Source: Methylococcales bacterium | Lineage (GTDB): Bacteria; Pseudomonadota; Gammaproteobacteria; Methylococcales; Methylomonadaceae | Direction: 5' to 3' | NCBI GenBank assembly: GCA_030949405.1 | Contig: JAUZSN010000002.1 | Span: forward strand, 2,156,553 to 2,220,552 | DNA length: 64,000 nt | Shown: positions 1 to 8,878 of the stretch, in pieces | How positions within the stretch are numbered: position 1 is the stretch's first letter | Layout: each line of letters opens with the position of its first letter | Program-made: the position numbers and the translations under genes | Notes under the pieces: model-generated | The model's input: the letters and a program-made list of their open reading frames with translations, nothing else | The model's database searches: none | What the model was told of the DNA's origin: nothing

Positions 1-1
1 C

Positions 2-727
2 TCACAAGATATTCATAATGCGAAGCAGCAAATTATAAAACGTATAAAAATTGCGGTTTCAGTTAATATTCATAATATTCATCGTGTAAAAATTCAACCT
101 ACGAATGAATCTAGCGAATTAGACAACTATGCTTTTCAAAACTTAGATCATTTATTACTCTTAGGAACAACGTTAGGGGGACCTAATACGAGTATTCGTC
201 TTTTTTCTAAATTGGCCCCTAAATTATCGACGGCTGCGATTATAGTACAAGAAATTTCACCTAAAATATTATCCGCTTTTGTCGAGGAATTTGATAAATA
301 CAGTGCATGGAATATGCGAGAAGCTGTTGATGGCGCTCTGTTAGAATCAGGCGTTTGTTATATTGCCTCAAATGAATATGCTATTTCATTAGAAGTTAGG
401 GAAAATAATGAAGTTTTTTTAAAGCTTGTCGATGCCGTTGAAAAACCTTTAAATAAGCTTTTTTCTTCGGCTGCTCATGTGTTTGGTGAAAATACCATCG
501 GTGTGTTATTGACAGGTATCGGTGATGACGGTTCAGAAGGTTTTTTAACCATTAAAGAAAAGTTAGGGGTTACGATTGCACAAAAAAGTGATACCTGTGT
601 TTATCCTAATTTAGTAGAATGTGCCGTTGAACGAGGGTTAGTTGATAGGATTGTTGACGAAGCTGATCTTATTAATGATATAGACATGTTAATTAATGAG
701 CATATAAATGATTTATCGTCGTCTTGA
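2..727 (+). CDS. CheB-like methylesterase-domain protein, 5' end cut by window (ChpB-like)
   Basis: The frame is open from the first base of the window, so the N-terminus is missing. The visible part aligns by eye with the C-terminal methylesterase domain of CheB/ChpB, which removes methyl groups from chemoreceptors. The nucleophile loop reads GTTLGG where the family has G-x-S-x-G-G, and the strand that should carry the catalytic His reads VQEIS instead of VQHM-P. The Asp loop TGIGDDG is intact. Two of the three catalytic residues are therefore replaced (Ser to Thr, His to Glu), so it is probably not an active esterase. A ParA-like gene follows after 15 bp. It may be the tail of a Pil-Chp type pilus chemotaxis cluster, but the upstream genes are not visible. 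Confidence 0.75.
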   Translation, partial: SQDIHNAKQQIIKRIKIAVSVNIHNIHRVKIQPTNESSELDNYAFQNLDHLLLLGTTLGGPNTSIRLFSKLAPKLSTAAIIVQEISPKILSAFVEEFDKYSAWNMREAVDGALLESGVCYIASNEYAISLEVRENNEVFLKLVDAVEKPLNKLFSSAAHVFGENTIGVLLTGIGDDGSEGFLTIKEKLGVTIAQKSDTCVYPNLVECAVERGLVDRIVDEADLINDIDMLINEHINDLSSS

Positions 728-742
728 GTATAGAGTTTTTTA

Positions 743-1645
743 ATGATTATTATTTGTGATAAATGTAAAACTAGGTTTCGGCTAGATATTAGTTTAATAA
801 AAAAAACACTTTTTAAGGTACGGTGCTCAAAATGCAAGCATGTTTTTTCGGTTGATACGTCCCCTAAAGAGGAGGTTTATGAGCTAGAACAAACGAGTAT
901 AGAGCCTGAGAAAAAAATTATTACTATCTGTAATCATAAAGGGGGGGTTGCTAAAACATCGACGTGTTTAAATTTAGGCACATCGTTATCCCTCTTAGGT
1001 AAGCGAGTATTGTTGATTGATTTTGATGTACAAGCTAATTTGAGTTTGTTGTTAGGACAAAATAATCAATTTTCTTTTTATGAAATTATTCAAGAAGATA
1101 TTGATATTTTAAAAGTAATTAAAAATGTGCGGACTAACTTATGGTTATTGCCTTCAAATAGTCGTATGGCCTTATTGGCAAAACAATGCTTGCAGCAAAA
1201 AGACTTCGGTTTTTTCTTACGAGATGCGTTAAAGCCGATAAAAGATCATTTCGATTATATTTTAATTGATACCCCGCCCTCGGTGAAATTTTTTACCCCC
1301 AATGCTTTGATGGCCGCTGATTTTGTTGTTATTCCAACACAAAGTGAGTTTTTATCAATGAATGGAGTATTGCAAACGGAAAATATTATTAAAGCGGTGG
1401 CAAAGACACATGCCATTGACTATAAGGTATTAGTAACCTTGTTTGATGAACGTAATACCGCTTCAAAAGTTATTTATTCTAAATTAAAGAAAAAATATCA
1501 AGGAAAAATATTTGAAACGGTCATTAATTTTGATTCTAAAATGCAAGAGTCTCAAATTGTTAATGAACCTATTGCCTACTATGATGAAAAAGCAATAGCG
1601 GCTAAGCAGTATCACGCCTTAGCAAAAGAAATTGAAGTTATCTAG
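743..1645 (+). CDS. ParA-family ATPase with N-terminal zinc ribbon
   Basis: A 300-residue protein. Residues 1-40 form an MJ0042-type zinc ribbon with two CxxC pairs (CDKC and CSKC). From about residue 58 there is a ParA/MinD-like ATPase with a deviant Walker A, KGGVAKTS (the usual GVGKT has Ala here), LLIDFDVQAN as the A' region, and IDTPPS as Walker B. The family dimerises on ATP and positions plasmids, chromosomes or chemotaxis arrays. It lies 15 bp behind the CheB-like gene, so placement of a chemotaxis or pilus complex is a reasonable guess, but no ParB partner is visible. The following 220 bp hold no gene that I can see. Confidence 0.8.
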   Translation: MIIICDKCKTRFRLDISLIKKTLFKVRCSKCKHVFSVDTSPKEEVYELEQTSIEPEKKIITICNHKGGVAKTSTCLNLGTSLSLLGKRVLLIDFDVQANLSLLLGQNNQFSFYEIIQEDIDILKVIKNVRTNLWLLPSNSRMALLAKQCLQQKDFGFFLRDALKPIKDHFDYILIDTPPSVKFFTPNALMAADFVVIPTQSEFLSMNGVLQTENIIKAVAKTHAIDYKVLVTLFDERNTASKVIYSKLKKKYQGKIFETVINFDSKMQESQIVNEPIAYYDEKAIAAKQYHALAKEIEVI

Positions 1646-1866
1646 GTGGTAAAAATGTTGAGTGTATAAAGACTGTAGAGACATGACACATTATATTAAA
1701 GACTGGCTGTAAAATGATTGGAATTAAGACGTTAGTATTTTAATGAGAGTGTCTATTAATTGAGTATTTTTATAGAATTAGCAAGCTAAAAATAATTTAA
1801 TAAAACATATCTATCCACATGATGATAGTAGCGGTTAATTTCATCGTCTAAAAAAAGGAATCTTGA

Positions 1867-2628
1867 ATGTTTCGTAGAGAAATTACTTTCCCTTTAATAA
1901 CATTTCTATCTATTTTGTTAATTTGGGAATTAATAACGCGCTTTAGTGGCTGGAGTAACCAAGTGTTTCCAAGTCCTTTGGCGGTATTAATGAGTATGGG
2001 GGAGTTAATTAGTAATGGAGATCTATTAAAGCACTCTGTTGCAAGTTTATTTAGAGTCAGTGTCGGTTTTTTTCTAGCTGTTATTTCAGGTATTCCAGTT
2101 GGAATTATTTTAGGACGTTTACAAGTAGCAAAGCTTTTATTTAATCCTTTAGTTCATTTTTTGCGCCCTATTTCACCGTTAGCCTGGATACCTTTAGCCA
2201 TGTTATGGTTTGGGATTGGCGACTTACCCGCCATCTTTTTGATATTTTTATCTAGTTTTTTCCCGATGGTGGTCGCAACAAGTGTTGCAGTTGAATCAAT
2301 TAAACCTACTTTTTTTCAAGTAGCGGCTAATTTTAACTTTAATCGTTATGAAGTTATTACTAAAGTGGTTATGCCCGCTATTACCCCTGAAGTGACTACT
2401 GCATTAAGGCTAACGATTACCATTGCATGGTTAGTTGTGGTTGCCGCAGAAATGATTGCCGTACAATCGGGGTTGGGCTATATGATTTTAGACTCAAGAA
2501 ATGCATTGCGAATGGACTATGTCATGGTAGGCATGATTGTTATAGGACTTATTGGTTTATTACTAGATTATATTATGCGAATATTAGGTAACATTGAATC
2601 GACTGCATGGGGAAGGTTGTCAAAATAA
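1867..2628 (+). CDS. ABC transporter permease, NitT/TauT (SsuC/TauC) type
   Basis: A 253-residue integral membrane protein with about six hydrophobic segments and the permease-ATPase coupling region around residues 155-175 (VAANFNFNRYEVITKVVMPA, the EAA loop). It resembles SsuC/TauC permeases for sulfonate, taurine, nitrate or similar anions. A weak AAAAGGAA ribosome site precedes the ATG. The stop codon overlaps the next gene's start (TAATG), so permease, ATPase and binding protein form one operon. The substrate cannot be told from the sequence. Confidence 0.88.
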   Translation: MFRREITFPLITFLSILLIWELITRFSGWSNQVFPSPLAVLMSMGELISNGDLLKHSVASLFRVSVGFFLAVISGIPVGIILGRLQVAKLLFNPLVHFLRPISPLAWIPLAMLWFGIGDLPAIFLIFLSSFFPMVVATSVAVESIKPTFFQVAANFNFNRYEVITKVVMPAITPEVTTALRLTITIAWLVVVAAEMIAVQSGLGYMILDSRNALRMDYVMVGMIVIGLIGLLLDYIMRILGNIESTAWGRLSK

Positions 2629-3419
2629 TGAGTCATATACACATAAAAAACTTAAAAAAATCTTATATTGATAAAAGACGAATTGCTCGTTCAGATGATT
2701 CAGATAAGTCATCGGGAGTGATTAATGTTCTGGATAATATTAATTTAGAATTTGACGATGGAGAAATGGTTTGTATTTTAGGGCCCTCTGGGTGTGGTAA
2801 ATCAACCTTATTACGGATGATTGCAGGCTTTGAATCACCCACTTCAGGTGAAGTACTCATTAATGGTCTGCCGATAGACGGGCCTCGTGCCGATAATATT
2901 TTTGTTTTTCAACATAGTGGCCTTTTACCTTGGATGACTGTTTGGGAAAATGTTGAATTAGGCTTACGTCATTTTGAGGATAAACAAAAAAAAGCGAATA
3001 CGATTCGTGAATATATTAGCATGGTCGAATTAACTGGGTTTGAGCATCACTATCCTCACCAATTGTCAGGAGGCATGTTACGGCGTGCAGAACTAGCACG
3101 CGCGCTCGCCGTTAATCCTGATACTTTAATTATGGATGAGCCCTTTAGTGGCTTAGATTTTTTAACCCACATGAAAATTCGTGAAGAAGTGGTTAATATG
3201 CACGAATTTATTCGAAAAACAACGCTAGTTGTAACACATGATATTGATGATGCTTTAATTATGGGTGATAGAGTTATTGTTATGAGTGACCGACCTGCGG
3301 GCATTAAATTAGAGAAAAAATTAGATTTTGGTCGTCCACGAGATTTAGGGCAAGATCCCGAACTTAGAGAATTGCGTGATGAAATATTTTTTATGCTAGG
3401 TGTGAGTTATGCTATCTAA
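2628..3419 (+). CDS. ABC transporter ATP-binding protein, NitT/TauT type
   Basis: ATPase of the same importer. Walker A is GPSGCGKS, the signature is LSGGMLRRAEL, Walker B is TLIMDEPFSGLD and the H-loop is VVTHDIDDA. I place the start at the ATG of the TAATG overlap with the permease stop (MSHIHIKNL); an in-frame ATG 21 bases earlier lies inside the permease and is less likely because the GGGGAAGG ribosome site sits between the two. An insertion of about 20 charged residues near residue 20 (KRRIARSDDSDKSSG) is longer than in typical SsuB/TauB. The last bases overlap the binding-protein gene. Confidence 0.9.
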   Translation: MSHIHIKNLKKSYIDKRRIARSDDSDKSSGVINVLDNINLEFDDGEMVCILGPSGCGKSTLLRMIAGFESPTSGEVLINGLPIDGPRADNIFVFQHSGLLPWMTVWENVELGLRHFEDKQKKANTIREYISMVELTGFEHHYPHQLSGGMLRRAELARALAVNPDTLIMDEPFSGLDFLTHMKIREEVVNMHEFIRKTTLVVTHDIDDALIMGDRVIVMSDRPAGIKLEKKLDFGRPRDLGQDPELRELRDEIFFMLGVSYAI

Positions 3420-4425
3420 ACTTGGATTACCTTGGAAAATAGCCATTGTCTCGCTAACGTGGTTATTTTTTATCTCATTTTTTCATTATCAATTAAATTT
3501 TGATCATGGAAGTAAAAAAACAGTTTATATGGGGTACATGCCCGTTATTACAAACTTAGCGACTCCGTTATTGGATTATGCAAGTAAAGATAATAAAGAT
3601 GTTCGCTTTAAAGCGTTAAAATTTGCATCCTTTGCTGAAATGGCAGAATCATTACGCAATAAAAAAATTGATGCCGCGTTTATTATCGCGCCTTTATCGA
3701 TTGTTTTAAGACAGCAAAATGAAGACATTAAAATTGTTTACATTGGTAATCGCCATGAAAGTACGTTAGTTACACGTAAAGGTTTAAAAGTTCGTTCATT
3801 AAGTGATTTGGCGGGCAGTAAAATTGCCGTTCCGATGCGTTATTCAGGACATAATATTGCCTTGCGAAAACTACTTAGAGAACGTGGATTAGAAAAACAA
3901 ATTACTGTGGTTGAAATGAACCCACCTGATATGGCCTCTGCCTTATCAGCGGGCGCTTTGGATGCTTATTTTGTTGGTGAGCCTTTTGCCGTACAAACTT
4001 TAAAATCAGGTGAATCTGAAAAATTACTTTATGCCGAAGACATTTCAAAATATTTTATTTGTAACCTTGTTATTGTTAGAAATGACTTTATAACAGAAGA
4101 TCCTGAAACTGTAAAAATGCTGGTTCAAGGCGCAATTCGTTCGGGTGTTTGGGCAGAAAAACATATTGATGAAACGGTGAAAATCGTATCGGATTACTGG
4201 AATCAGACAGAGGAACTGGTGAATTATGCGTTAACAAAGCCTAAGAATCGTACCCTCTTTGATCATTACATTCCACTAGAGTCTGAAATGCAAACAATGG
4301 CGGATGATATGGTTTCACTGGGTTTGTTAGAAAATAATGATATTACAGGTCTCATTGATGACCGCTTTGCTAAAGCCACTAAAGTTGATAATGTAACGGA
4401 TGATTTAAAAAGTATTTTTGAATGA
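3409..4425 (+). CDS. NMT1/TauA-like substrate-binding protein of the ABC importer
   Basis: A 338-residue protein with one N-terminal hydrophobic segment (about residues 9-25) that could be an uncleaved anchor or signal peptide; no lipobox Cys is present. The rest has the NMT1/SsuA-like fold pattern: VYMGYMPVITNLA near the start, IDAAFIIAPL, and LDAYFVGEPFAVQ in the second half. It would capture the substrate in the periplasm and hand it to the permease. It overlaps the ATPase gene by 11 bp and its own stop overlaps the start of def (ATGA). The ligand is unknown. Confidence 0.82.
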   Translation: MLSKLGLPWKIAIVSLTWLFFISFFHYQLNFDHGSKKTVYMGYMPVITNLATPLLDYASKDNKDVRFKALKFASFAEMAESLRNKKIDAAFIIAPLSIVLRQQNEDIKIVYIGNRHESTLVTRKGLKVRSLSDLAGSKIAVPMRYSGHNIALRKLLRERGLEKQITVVEMNPPDMASALSAGALDAYFVGEPFAVQTLKSGESEKLLYAEDISKYFICNLVIVRNDFITEDPETVKMLVQGAIRSGVWAEKHIDETVKIVSDYWNQTEELVNYALTKPKNRTLFDHYIPLESEMQTMADDMVSLGLLENNDITGLIDDRFAKATKVDNVTDDLKSIFE

Positions 4426-4946
4426 AACAAGACATTGTTCAATTAGGCGCGTCTGTTTTAAGAGCTAAAGCCAAAAATATTACTCAATTTGAAAGACCCG
4501 AATTGAAAACACTGGTTGATCACTTATTGTGTACCTTAGAAAGTTCAGAAGGGGTGGGTATTGCGGCCCCTCAAATAAATCAATCGTATTGTATTTTGAT
4601 TATGTCCTCTAAACCGACGGCTCGTTATCCTAATGCCCCCGTAATGGAACCTACCATTATGATTAATCCGAGCTTTAAGGTGCGTGATGATACGCAACAA
4701 AAAGACTGGGAAGGGTGTTTAAGTATTCCAGGTATACGAGCCTTAGTGCCACGTTACCAACATATTTTAGTTCGTTACCAAACGATGAAAGCGGAATACC
4801 AAGAGTTAGCATTAAATGATTTTGTCGCTCGAATTTTTCAGCATGAATATGATCACTTACAGGGATTAGTTTATTTGGACAGAGTTAATAATAACCAAGA
4901 TATTATTTCAGAAACTGAATTTTATAAACGCACTAAAAATAAATAA
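4422..4946 (+). CDS. def: Peptide deformylase
   Basis: A 174-residue enzyme that removes the formyl group from the initiator Met of new proteins in the cytoplasm. All three family motifs are present: GVGIAAPQ near residue 44, EGCLSIPG near 97 (its Cys binds the metal) and FQHEYDHLQG near 138 (QHExDH, with two metal His and the catalytic Glu). The ATG overlaps the stop of the ABC binding-protein gene by 4 bp, so it is probably co-transcribed with the importer; def is more often beside fmt. A genome may carry a second def copy, which I cannot check here. Confidence 0.94.
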   Translation: MKQDIVQLGASVLRAKAKNITQFERPELKTLVDHLLCTLESSEGVGIAAPQINQSYCILIMSSKPTARYPNAPVMEPTIMINPSFKVRDDTQQKDWEGCLSIPGIRALVPRYQHILVRYQTMKAEYQELALNDFVARIFQHEYDHLQGLVYLDRVNNNQDIISETEFYKRTKNK

Positions 4947-4965
4947 AACTTTTTAAAAATAATTT

Positions 4966-6372
4966 ATGAGTATAAAAACACGCTTTGCCCCGAGTCCAAC
5001 GGGTTATTTACATGTGGGAGGGGCGAGAACCGCTTTATTTTCTTGGCTTTACGCTAAAAAAAATAAGGGTGAATTTGTCTTAAGAATTGAAGATACGGAC
5101 TTAGAACGTTCGACGCAAGAATCAGTAGATGCTATTTTAGAAGGCATGAGCTGGTTAGGGCTTGACTATGATGAAGGCCCTATTTATCAGACGCAACGAT
5201 TTGATCGTTATCAAGCGATTATTCAAACCTTATTAGATCAAGGGGATGCCTACGTTTGCTCTTGTAGTAAAGAAAAGCTTGATGAAATGCGTGAGGGACA
5301 AAAGTCTCGTAAGGAAAAACCCCGTTATGATGGATGTTGTCGAAATAAAGAATACAAAAATGACACGGAAAATAGGGTCATTCGTTTTAAAAATCCTGAA
5401 ATAGGGAATGTTGTTATTGATGATTTAGTTAAAGGGAAAATAACTATTAATAACAAGGAACTCGATGACCTAATTATAGCGCGTTCGGATGGAACGCCGA
5501 CTTATAATTTAACCGTTGTCGTTGATGATATGGATATGAATATTTCGCATGTTATACGCGGGGACGATCATATTAATAATACGCCACGACAAATTAACAT
5601 AGTAAAGGCACTGGGCGTAGAGTTACCGCACTATGCACATTTACCGATGATTTTAGGATCTGATGGCGCTCGACTTTCTAAGCGTCATGGTGCGGTTAGT
5701 GTGATGCAATATCGTGATGAAGGTTTTTTGCCTGAAGCGTTACTTAATTATTTAGTACGATTAGGCTGGTCGTCTGGCGATCAAGAAATATTTTCATTGG
5801 ATGAAATGATTGAATTGTTTGATCTAAATGATGTAAACGTAGCTGCGTCAACGTTTAATCCTGAAAAATTGTTATGGCTTAATCATCACTATATTATGAA
5901 TAGTGACCCTATTGAGGTTGCTAAACACTTAAATTGGCATTTAGACGCGTTAGGGATTGATTCGTCATTAGGGGCTGATCCTGTTTTATTGGTTAAAGCA
6001 CAACGAGAGCGGTGTAAAACCTTAGTTGAAATGGCAAATGCGAGTCTTTATTTTTATAAAGATTTTGAGCAGTATGATGAAAAAGCGGCGAAGAAAAATT
6101 TTAAAACCGGCAGCGAAGTTGTTTTAGCGTCTCTTTTAAAGCAGTTTTCAATCCTTGAAGATTGGGATGGCGTGGTTTTACATCAAATTGTATTAGATAC
6201 CGCAGAGGCTATGGAATTAAAATTAGGTAAAGTTGCACAACCTTTACGTGTTGCTGTGTGTGGATGTGCTGTATCACCGGCTATTGATGTTACTTTATCA
6301 TTACTAGGGCGTGAGAGAGTCTTACAAAGAATAAAAACAGCGATAGATTATATAAAAAAGCTAGACAAATAA
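4966..6372 (+). CDS. gltX: Glutamyl-tRNA synthetase
   Basis: A 468-residue class I synthetase that charges tRNA-Glu. The HIGH-equivalent is [15 protein letters not shown] at residues 8-22 and the KMSKS-equivalent is LSKRHGA near 245. A zinc-binding region is suggested by the Cys residues in CSCSKEK and GCC around residues 97-125. Length is normal. It lies 19 bp behind def. Immediately downstream come tRNA-Ala and two tRNA-Glu genes, so the enzyme and its substrate tRNAs are neighbours; the tRNAs appear to have their own promoter overlapping the end of this gene. Confidence 0.96.
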   Translation: MSIKTRFAPSPTGYLHVGGARTALFSWLYAKKNKGEFVLRIEDTDLERSTQESVDAILEGMSWLGLDYDEGPIYQTQRFDRYQAIIQTLLDQGDAYVCSCSKEKLDEMREGQKSRKEKPRYDGCCRNKEYKNDTENRVIRFKNPEIGNVVIDDLVKGKITINNKELDDLIIARSDGTPTYNLTVVVDDMDMNISHVIRGDDHINNTPRQINIVKALGVELPHYAHLPMILGSDGARLSKRHGAVSVMQYRDEGFLPEALLNYLVRLGWSSGDQEIFSLDEMIELFDLNDVNVAASTFNPEKLLWLNHHYIMNSDPIEVAKHLNWHLDALGIDSSLGADPVLLVKAQRERCKTLVEMANASLYFYKDFEQYDEKAAKKNFKTGSEVVLASLLKQFSILEDWDGVVLHQIVLDTAEAMELKLGKVAQPLRVAVCGCAVSPAIDVTLSLLGRERVLQRIKTAIDYIKKLDK

Positions 6373-6389
6373 AAATTTGGCTGTATAAT
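6362..6389 (+). promoter_or_regulatory. Predicted sigma70 promoter for the tRNA cluster
   Basis: A perfect TATAAT at 6384-6389 is preceded after 16 bp by TAGACA at 6362-6367 (5 of 6 to TTGACA). The -35 lies in the last codons of gltX. Transcription would begin about 6396, 8 bp before the tRNA-Ala gene. Confidence 0.65.
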
Positions 6390-6403
6390 TAGTGAACTCA
6401 ATT

Positions 6404-6479
6404 GGGGCCATAGCTCAATTGGGAGAGCGCAACACTGGCAGTGTTGAGGTCGGCGGTTCGATCCCGCCTGGCTCCACCA
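6404..6479 (+). tRNA. tRNA-Ala (GGC anticodon)
   Basis: A full cloverleaf of 76 nt with encoded CCA. The acceptor GGGGCCA pairs with TGGCTCC, including the G3-T70 wobble that identifies alanine tRNAs. The anticodon loop CTGGCAG gives GGC at 6437-6439. The T-arm loop is TTCGATC. Confidence 0.95.
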
Positions 6480-6513
6480 TATTTTTTAAATATGGGAATA
6501 TAAATTAGTCTTA

Positions 6514-6589
6514 GTCCCCATCGTCTAGAGGCCTAGGACACCGCCCTTTCACGGCGGTAACGGGGGTTCGAACCCCCCTAGGGACGCCA
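6514..6589 (+). tRNA. tRNA-Glu (TTC anticodon), copy 1
   Basis: 76 nt with encoded CCA. Anticodon TTC at 6548-6550 in the loop CTTTCAC. The T-stem is GGGGG/CCCCC. The acceptor GTCCCCA faces TAGGGAC, which leaves a C-A mispair at position 6-67. It differs from copy 2 by one base. Confidence 0.95.
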
Positions 6590-6645
6590 ATTTTCAAGAG
6601 GTTTTAGTTTAAAGCCTTTAAGTAATAAGTTTTAAATCAGTCTTA

Positions 6646-6721
6646 GTCCCCATCGTCTAGAGGCCTAGGACACCGCCCTTTCACGGCGGTAACGGGGGTT
6701 CGAACCCCCCTTGGGACGCCA
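6646..6721 (+). tRNA. tRNA-Glu (TTC anticodon), copy 2
   Basis: Identical to copy 1 except that base 67 is T instead of A, so position 6-67 is a C-T mispair. The upstream bases AGTCTTA are also shared, pointing to a tandem duplication. An intrinsic terminator follows 8 bp later. Confidence 0.95.
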
Positions 6722-6728
6722 AATTTAA

Positions 6729-6760
6729 AGGTCTGCTATTTTTATAGTAGACCTTTTTTT
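6729..6760 (+). terminator. Intrinsic terminator of the tRNA cluster
   Basis: A 10-bp stem AGGTCTGCTA / TAGTAGACCT (one G-T pair) with a 6-nt loop, followed by a run of seven T. Confidence 0.85.
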
Positions 6761-6887
6761 ATGTTTGTTAGTTAGAGTTGACATTTTATGTCAATAATTG
6801 ACAGCTTATTGTTAGTTTATTTGTATTTAAAATTAACTTTTCTTTGCCTCTATAGTAAGTGGTTGAATAGTAACTCTTTTTAGTTTT

Positions 6888-6902
6888 TGGCATGTAATAT
6901 GC
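6888..6902 (+). promoter_or_regulatory. Predicted sigma54 (-24/-12) promoter of the pilin gene
   Basis: TGGCATGTAATATGC matches the sigma54 consensus TGGCACGN4TTGC, with the GG and GC dinucleotides at exact spacing. It ends 47 bp before the pilin ATG. Type IV pilin genes are classically sigma54/PilR dependent, and rpoN lies in this window at 45.7-47.2 kb. Confidence 0.7.
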
Positions 6903-6949
6903 TTTAGTTAAAGTGCTTATTATAATTATTCTCAAAACTGGAGAAAGAC

Positions 6950-7453
6950 ATGAAAACGATGAAAAGAAAAACAAATCAAAAAGGTTTTACCTTAATTGAA
7001 TTGATGATTGTTGTAGCTATTATTGGTATTTTAGCTTCTATCGCGATTCCTGCGTATCAAGATTACATGACTCGTGCTAAATGGGGTAAGGCTGTTTCAA
7101 GTGTTGCTGCGCTTAAGTTAGCAGTTAGTGAGTGTTTAAATGATAACGCTAGTGATGCACAGCAATGTGATACATTAGGATCGGCTACCTCAGATCTAGG
7201 AAAGTATGGTTTTGCTAAGCCGCTAACTTTTACAACCAATAATGATATTGATAAGGTAGAACTTAAAGCTACATCAGCTGCTATTGTAGTGACAGGTCTC
7301 TCTCCATTATCTAAGTGCGAAGTAACATTTATACCTAGTGTAAATACAGAACTTCATAGTATTGAGTGGGTGATAGAGGCTCGATCTAAGGATGCTACAC
7401 TAGCAGATAAAGTAAAGTGTGCTAGTTTTGTGAAAGGTTCAATAGCTAAATAA
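6950..7453 (+). CDS. pilA: Type IV major pilin-like prepilin
   Basis: A 167-residue protein. The type III signal is textbook: a basic leader ending KG followed by [20 protein letters not shown], with prepilin peptidase cleavage expected after Gly12 and the conserved Glu at mature position 5. After the helix there is a globular domain with four Cys (about residues 57, 64, 123 and 156), which may form disulphides including the C-terminal loop. The GGAGAAA ribosome site at 6940-6946 supports this start. A sigma54-type promoter precedes it and a terminator follows. It stands alone, not next to other pil genes, so it could be the major pilin or a minor paralogue. Confidence 0.88.
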   Translation: MKTMKRKTNQKGFTLIELMIVVAIIGILASIAIPAYQDYMTRAKWGKAVSSVAALKLAVSECLNDNASDAQQCDTLGSATSDLGKYGFAKPLTFTTNNDIDKVELKATSAAIVVTGLSPLSKCEVTFIPSVNTELHSIEWVIEARSKDATLADKVKCASFVKGSIAK

Positions 7454-7494
7454 AATGTAGGGATACTCATTACCCACATTACAAGCTTGAATAG

Positions 7495-7528
7495 ACCGTC
7501 TTTTAGGCAACTAAAAGGCGGTTTTTTT
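7495..7528 (+). terminator. Intrinsic terminator after the pilin gene
   Basis: A 12-bp stem ACCGTCTTTTAG / CTAAAAGGCGGT with a GCAA tetraloop and a following T run. Confidence 0.85.
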
Positions 7529-7556
7529 ATTTTTAGCGTTTATAGGTCAAACTTGA

Positions 7557-8846
7557 ATGCAGCTTTCCACAGAGTACCTAATCTCGGCAAAACATATTTA
7601 TATTGCTTATAGTGGGGGTTTAGACTCACATGTCTTATTGCATTTATGCAGTGTTAACCCACAAATAAAAAATAAAATAACCGCTGTATATGTTCATCAT
7701 GGTTTACAGAAAATAGCAGATGACTGGGCAGCCCATTGTCAACAGCAATCACAGTTATTAGAAATTGATTGTAAAATACTATCGATTGATGCAACAGCCT
7801 CTAAAGGTGAAAGCCCAGAAGAAGTTGCCCGTGAAGCGCGTTATCACGCTCTAAAAAAACTAATGGAAAAAGACGATGTTTTATTAGTTGCTCAACATCA
7901 AGATGACCAATTAGAAACCGTTTTATTACAATTATTTCGAGGGGCAGGCGTACAAGGCCTTTCTGCTATGGCGGAAATATCCGCGTTTGGTCAAGGACAG
8001 TTAATAAGACCTTTACTGAGTTATTCACAGCAATCGCTTAAAAACTATGCGATTGAACAACATTTACATTGGGTTGAAGATCCGAGTAATCAATGTGATG
8101 ATTTTGAACGTAACTTCTTACGCAATCAAATCATTCCATCTTTAAAAACACATTGGCCGACATTGGATAAAACGGTTGCACGAAGTGCAAAGCATTGTGC
8201 AAATGCTCAACAGCTATTAACCGAGGTCGCGACTCAATTATTAACGAAACTCATTAATGTTGATAACAGTTTATCCATTGATGGTTTGTTGTTACTAAAT
8301 TCCCCACAGCAATCCTTAGTCATTCGACAATGGTTTGCCGCTCTAAACTTAAAAATGCCCAGTGTTACGTTTATAGCGCAACTGTTTAACGATGTCATTG
8401 CTGCAAAAAAAAGTTCAAATCCTATTTTAAAACGCAATGATTGTCATATTCGACGTTATCAAAATAAGCTTTATTGCCTAAATCCAGAAAATAATAGTGT
8501 TAAATCGCAAATTTGGTTACAATCGGATTTACATTTATCATTATCTCAAACGCATTCTTTACAGCGGCTGCCTTCAAAACAGGGTATTTCGCAACACTTA
8601 TGGCACATTTCAACGGTTAGCATCCGTTATCGCATAGGGGGGGAGAAAATAAACCTGCCCTATCGTAGAGGACATCACACATTAAAAAAATTATTTCAAG
8701 AAGTGGGGATTCCACCGTGGGAACGTGAACAAATTCCGTTAATTTATTTTGATGATAAATTAGTCGCAGTGGCTGATTTATGGATAGATTCATACTCAGT
8801 GGGTCTGACGGATGAAGATTGCTATCAACTTAAATGGCACCGATAA
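7557..8846 (+). CDS. tilS: tRNA(Ile)-lysidine synthase
   Basis: A 429-residue enzyme that converts C34 of the CAT-anticodon tRNA-Ile to lysidine so that it reads AUA. The PP-loop SGGLDS is at residues 19-24, VYVHHGLQ follows near 45 and the AQHQDDQLET motif lies around residue 115. The second half holds the tRNA-binding and C-terminal TilS domains (HTLKKLFQEVGIPPWER near residue 375). Length is normal. The ATG lies just behind the pilin terminator, so it has a separate transcript. Confidence 0.94.
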   Translation: MQLSTEYLISAKHIYIAYSGGLDSHVLLHLCSVNPQIKNKITAVYVHHGLQKIADDWAAHCQQQSQLLEIDCKILSIDATASKGESPEEVAREARYHALKKLMEKDDVLLVAQHQDDQLETVLLQLFRGAGVQGLSAMAEISAFGQGQLIRPLLSYSQQSLKNYAIEQHLHWVEDPSNQCDDFERNFLRNQIIPSLKTHWPTLDKTVARSAKHCANAQQLLTEVATQLLTKLINVDNSLSIDGLLLLNSPQQSLVIRQWFAALNLKMPSVTFIAQLFNDVIAAKKSSNPILKRNDCHIRRYQNKLYCLNPENNSVKSQIWLQSDLHLSLSQTHSLQRLPSKQGISQHLWHISTVSIRYRIGGEKINLPYRRGHHTLKKLFQEVGIPPWEREQIPLIYFDDKLVAVADLWIDSYSVGLTDEDCYQLKWHR

Positions 8847-8878
8847 CGTTTAAATTTTAAAAAGGATCACTTTCTATT

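Noticed and set aside
1646..1866. Gap between the ParA-like gene and the ABC importer searched for a small gene or RNA
   Set aside because: AT-rich with stops in all frames and no stable hairpin with T tract that I can see.
6786..6974. Minus-strand open frame of 62 codons upstream of the pilin gene
   Set aside because: Overlaps the sigma54-type promoter and pilin start, has no ribosome site and no recognisable protein.
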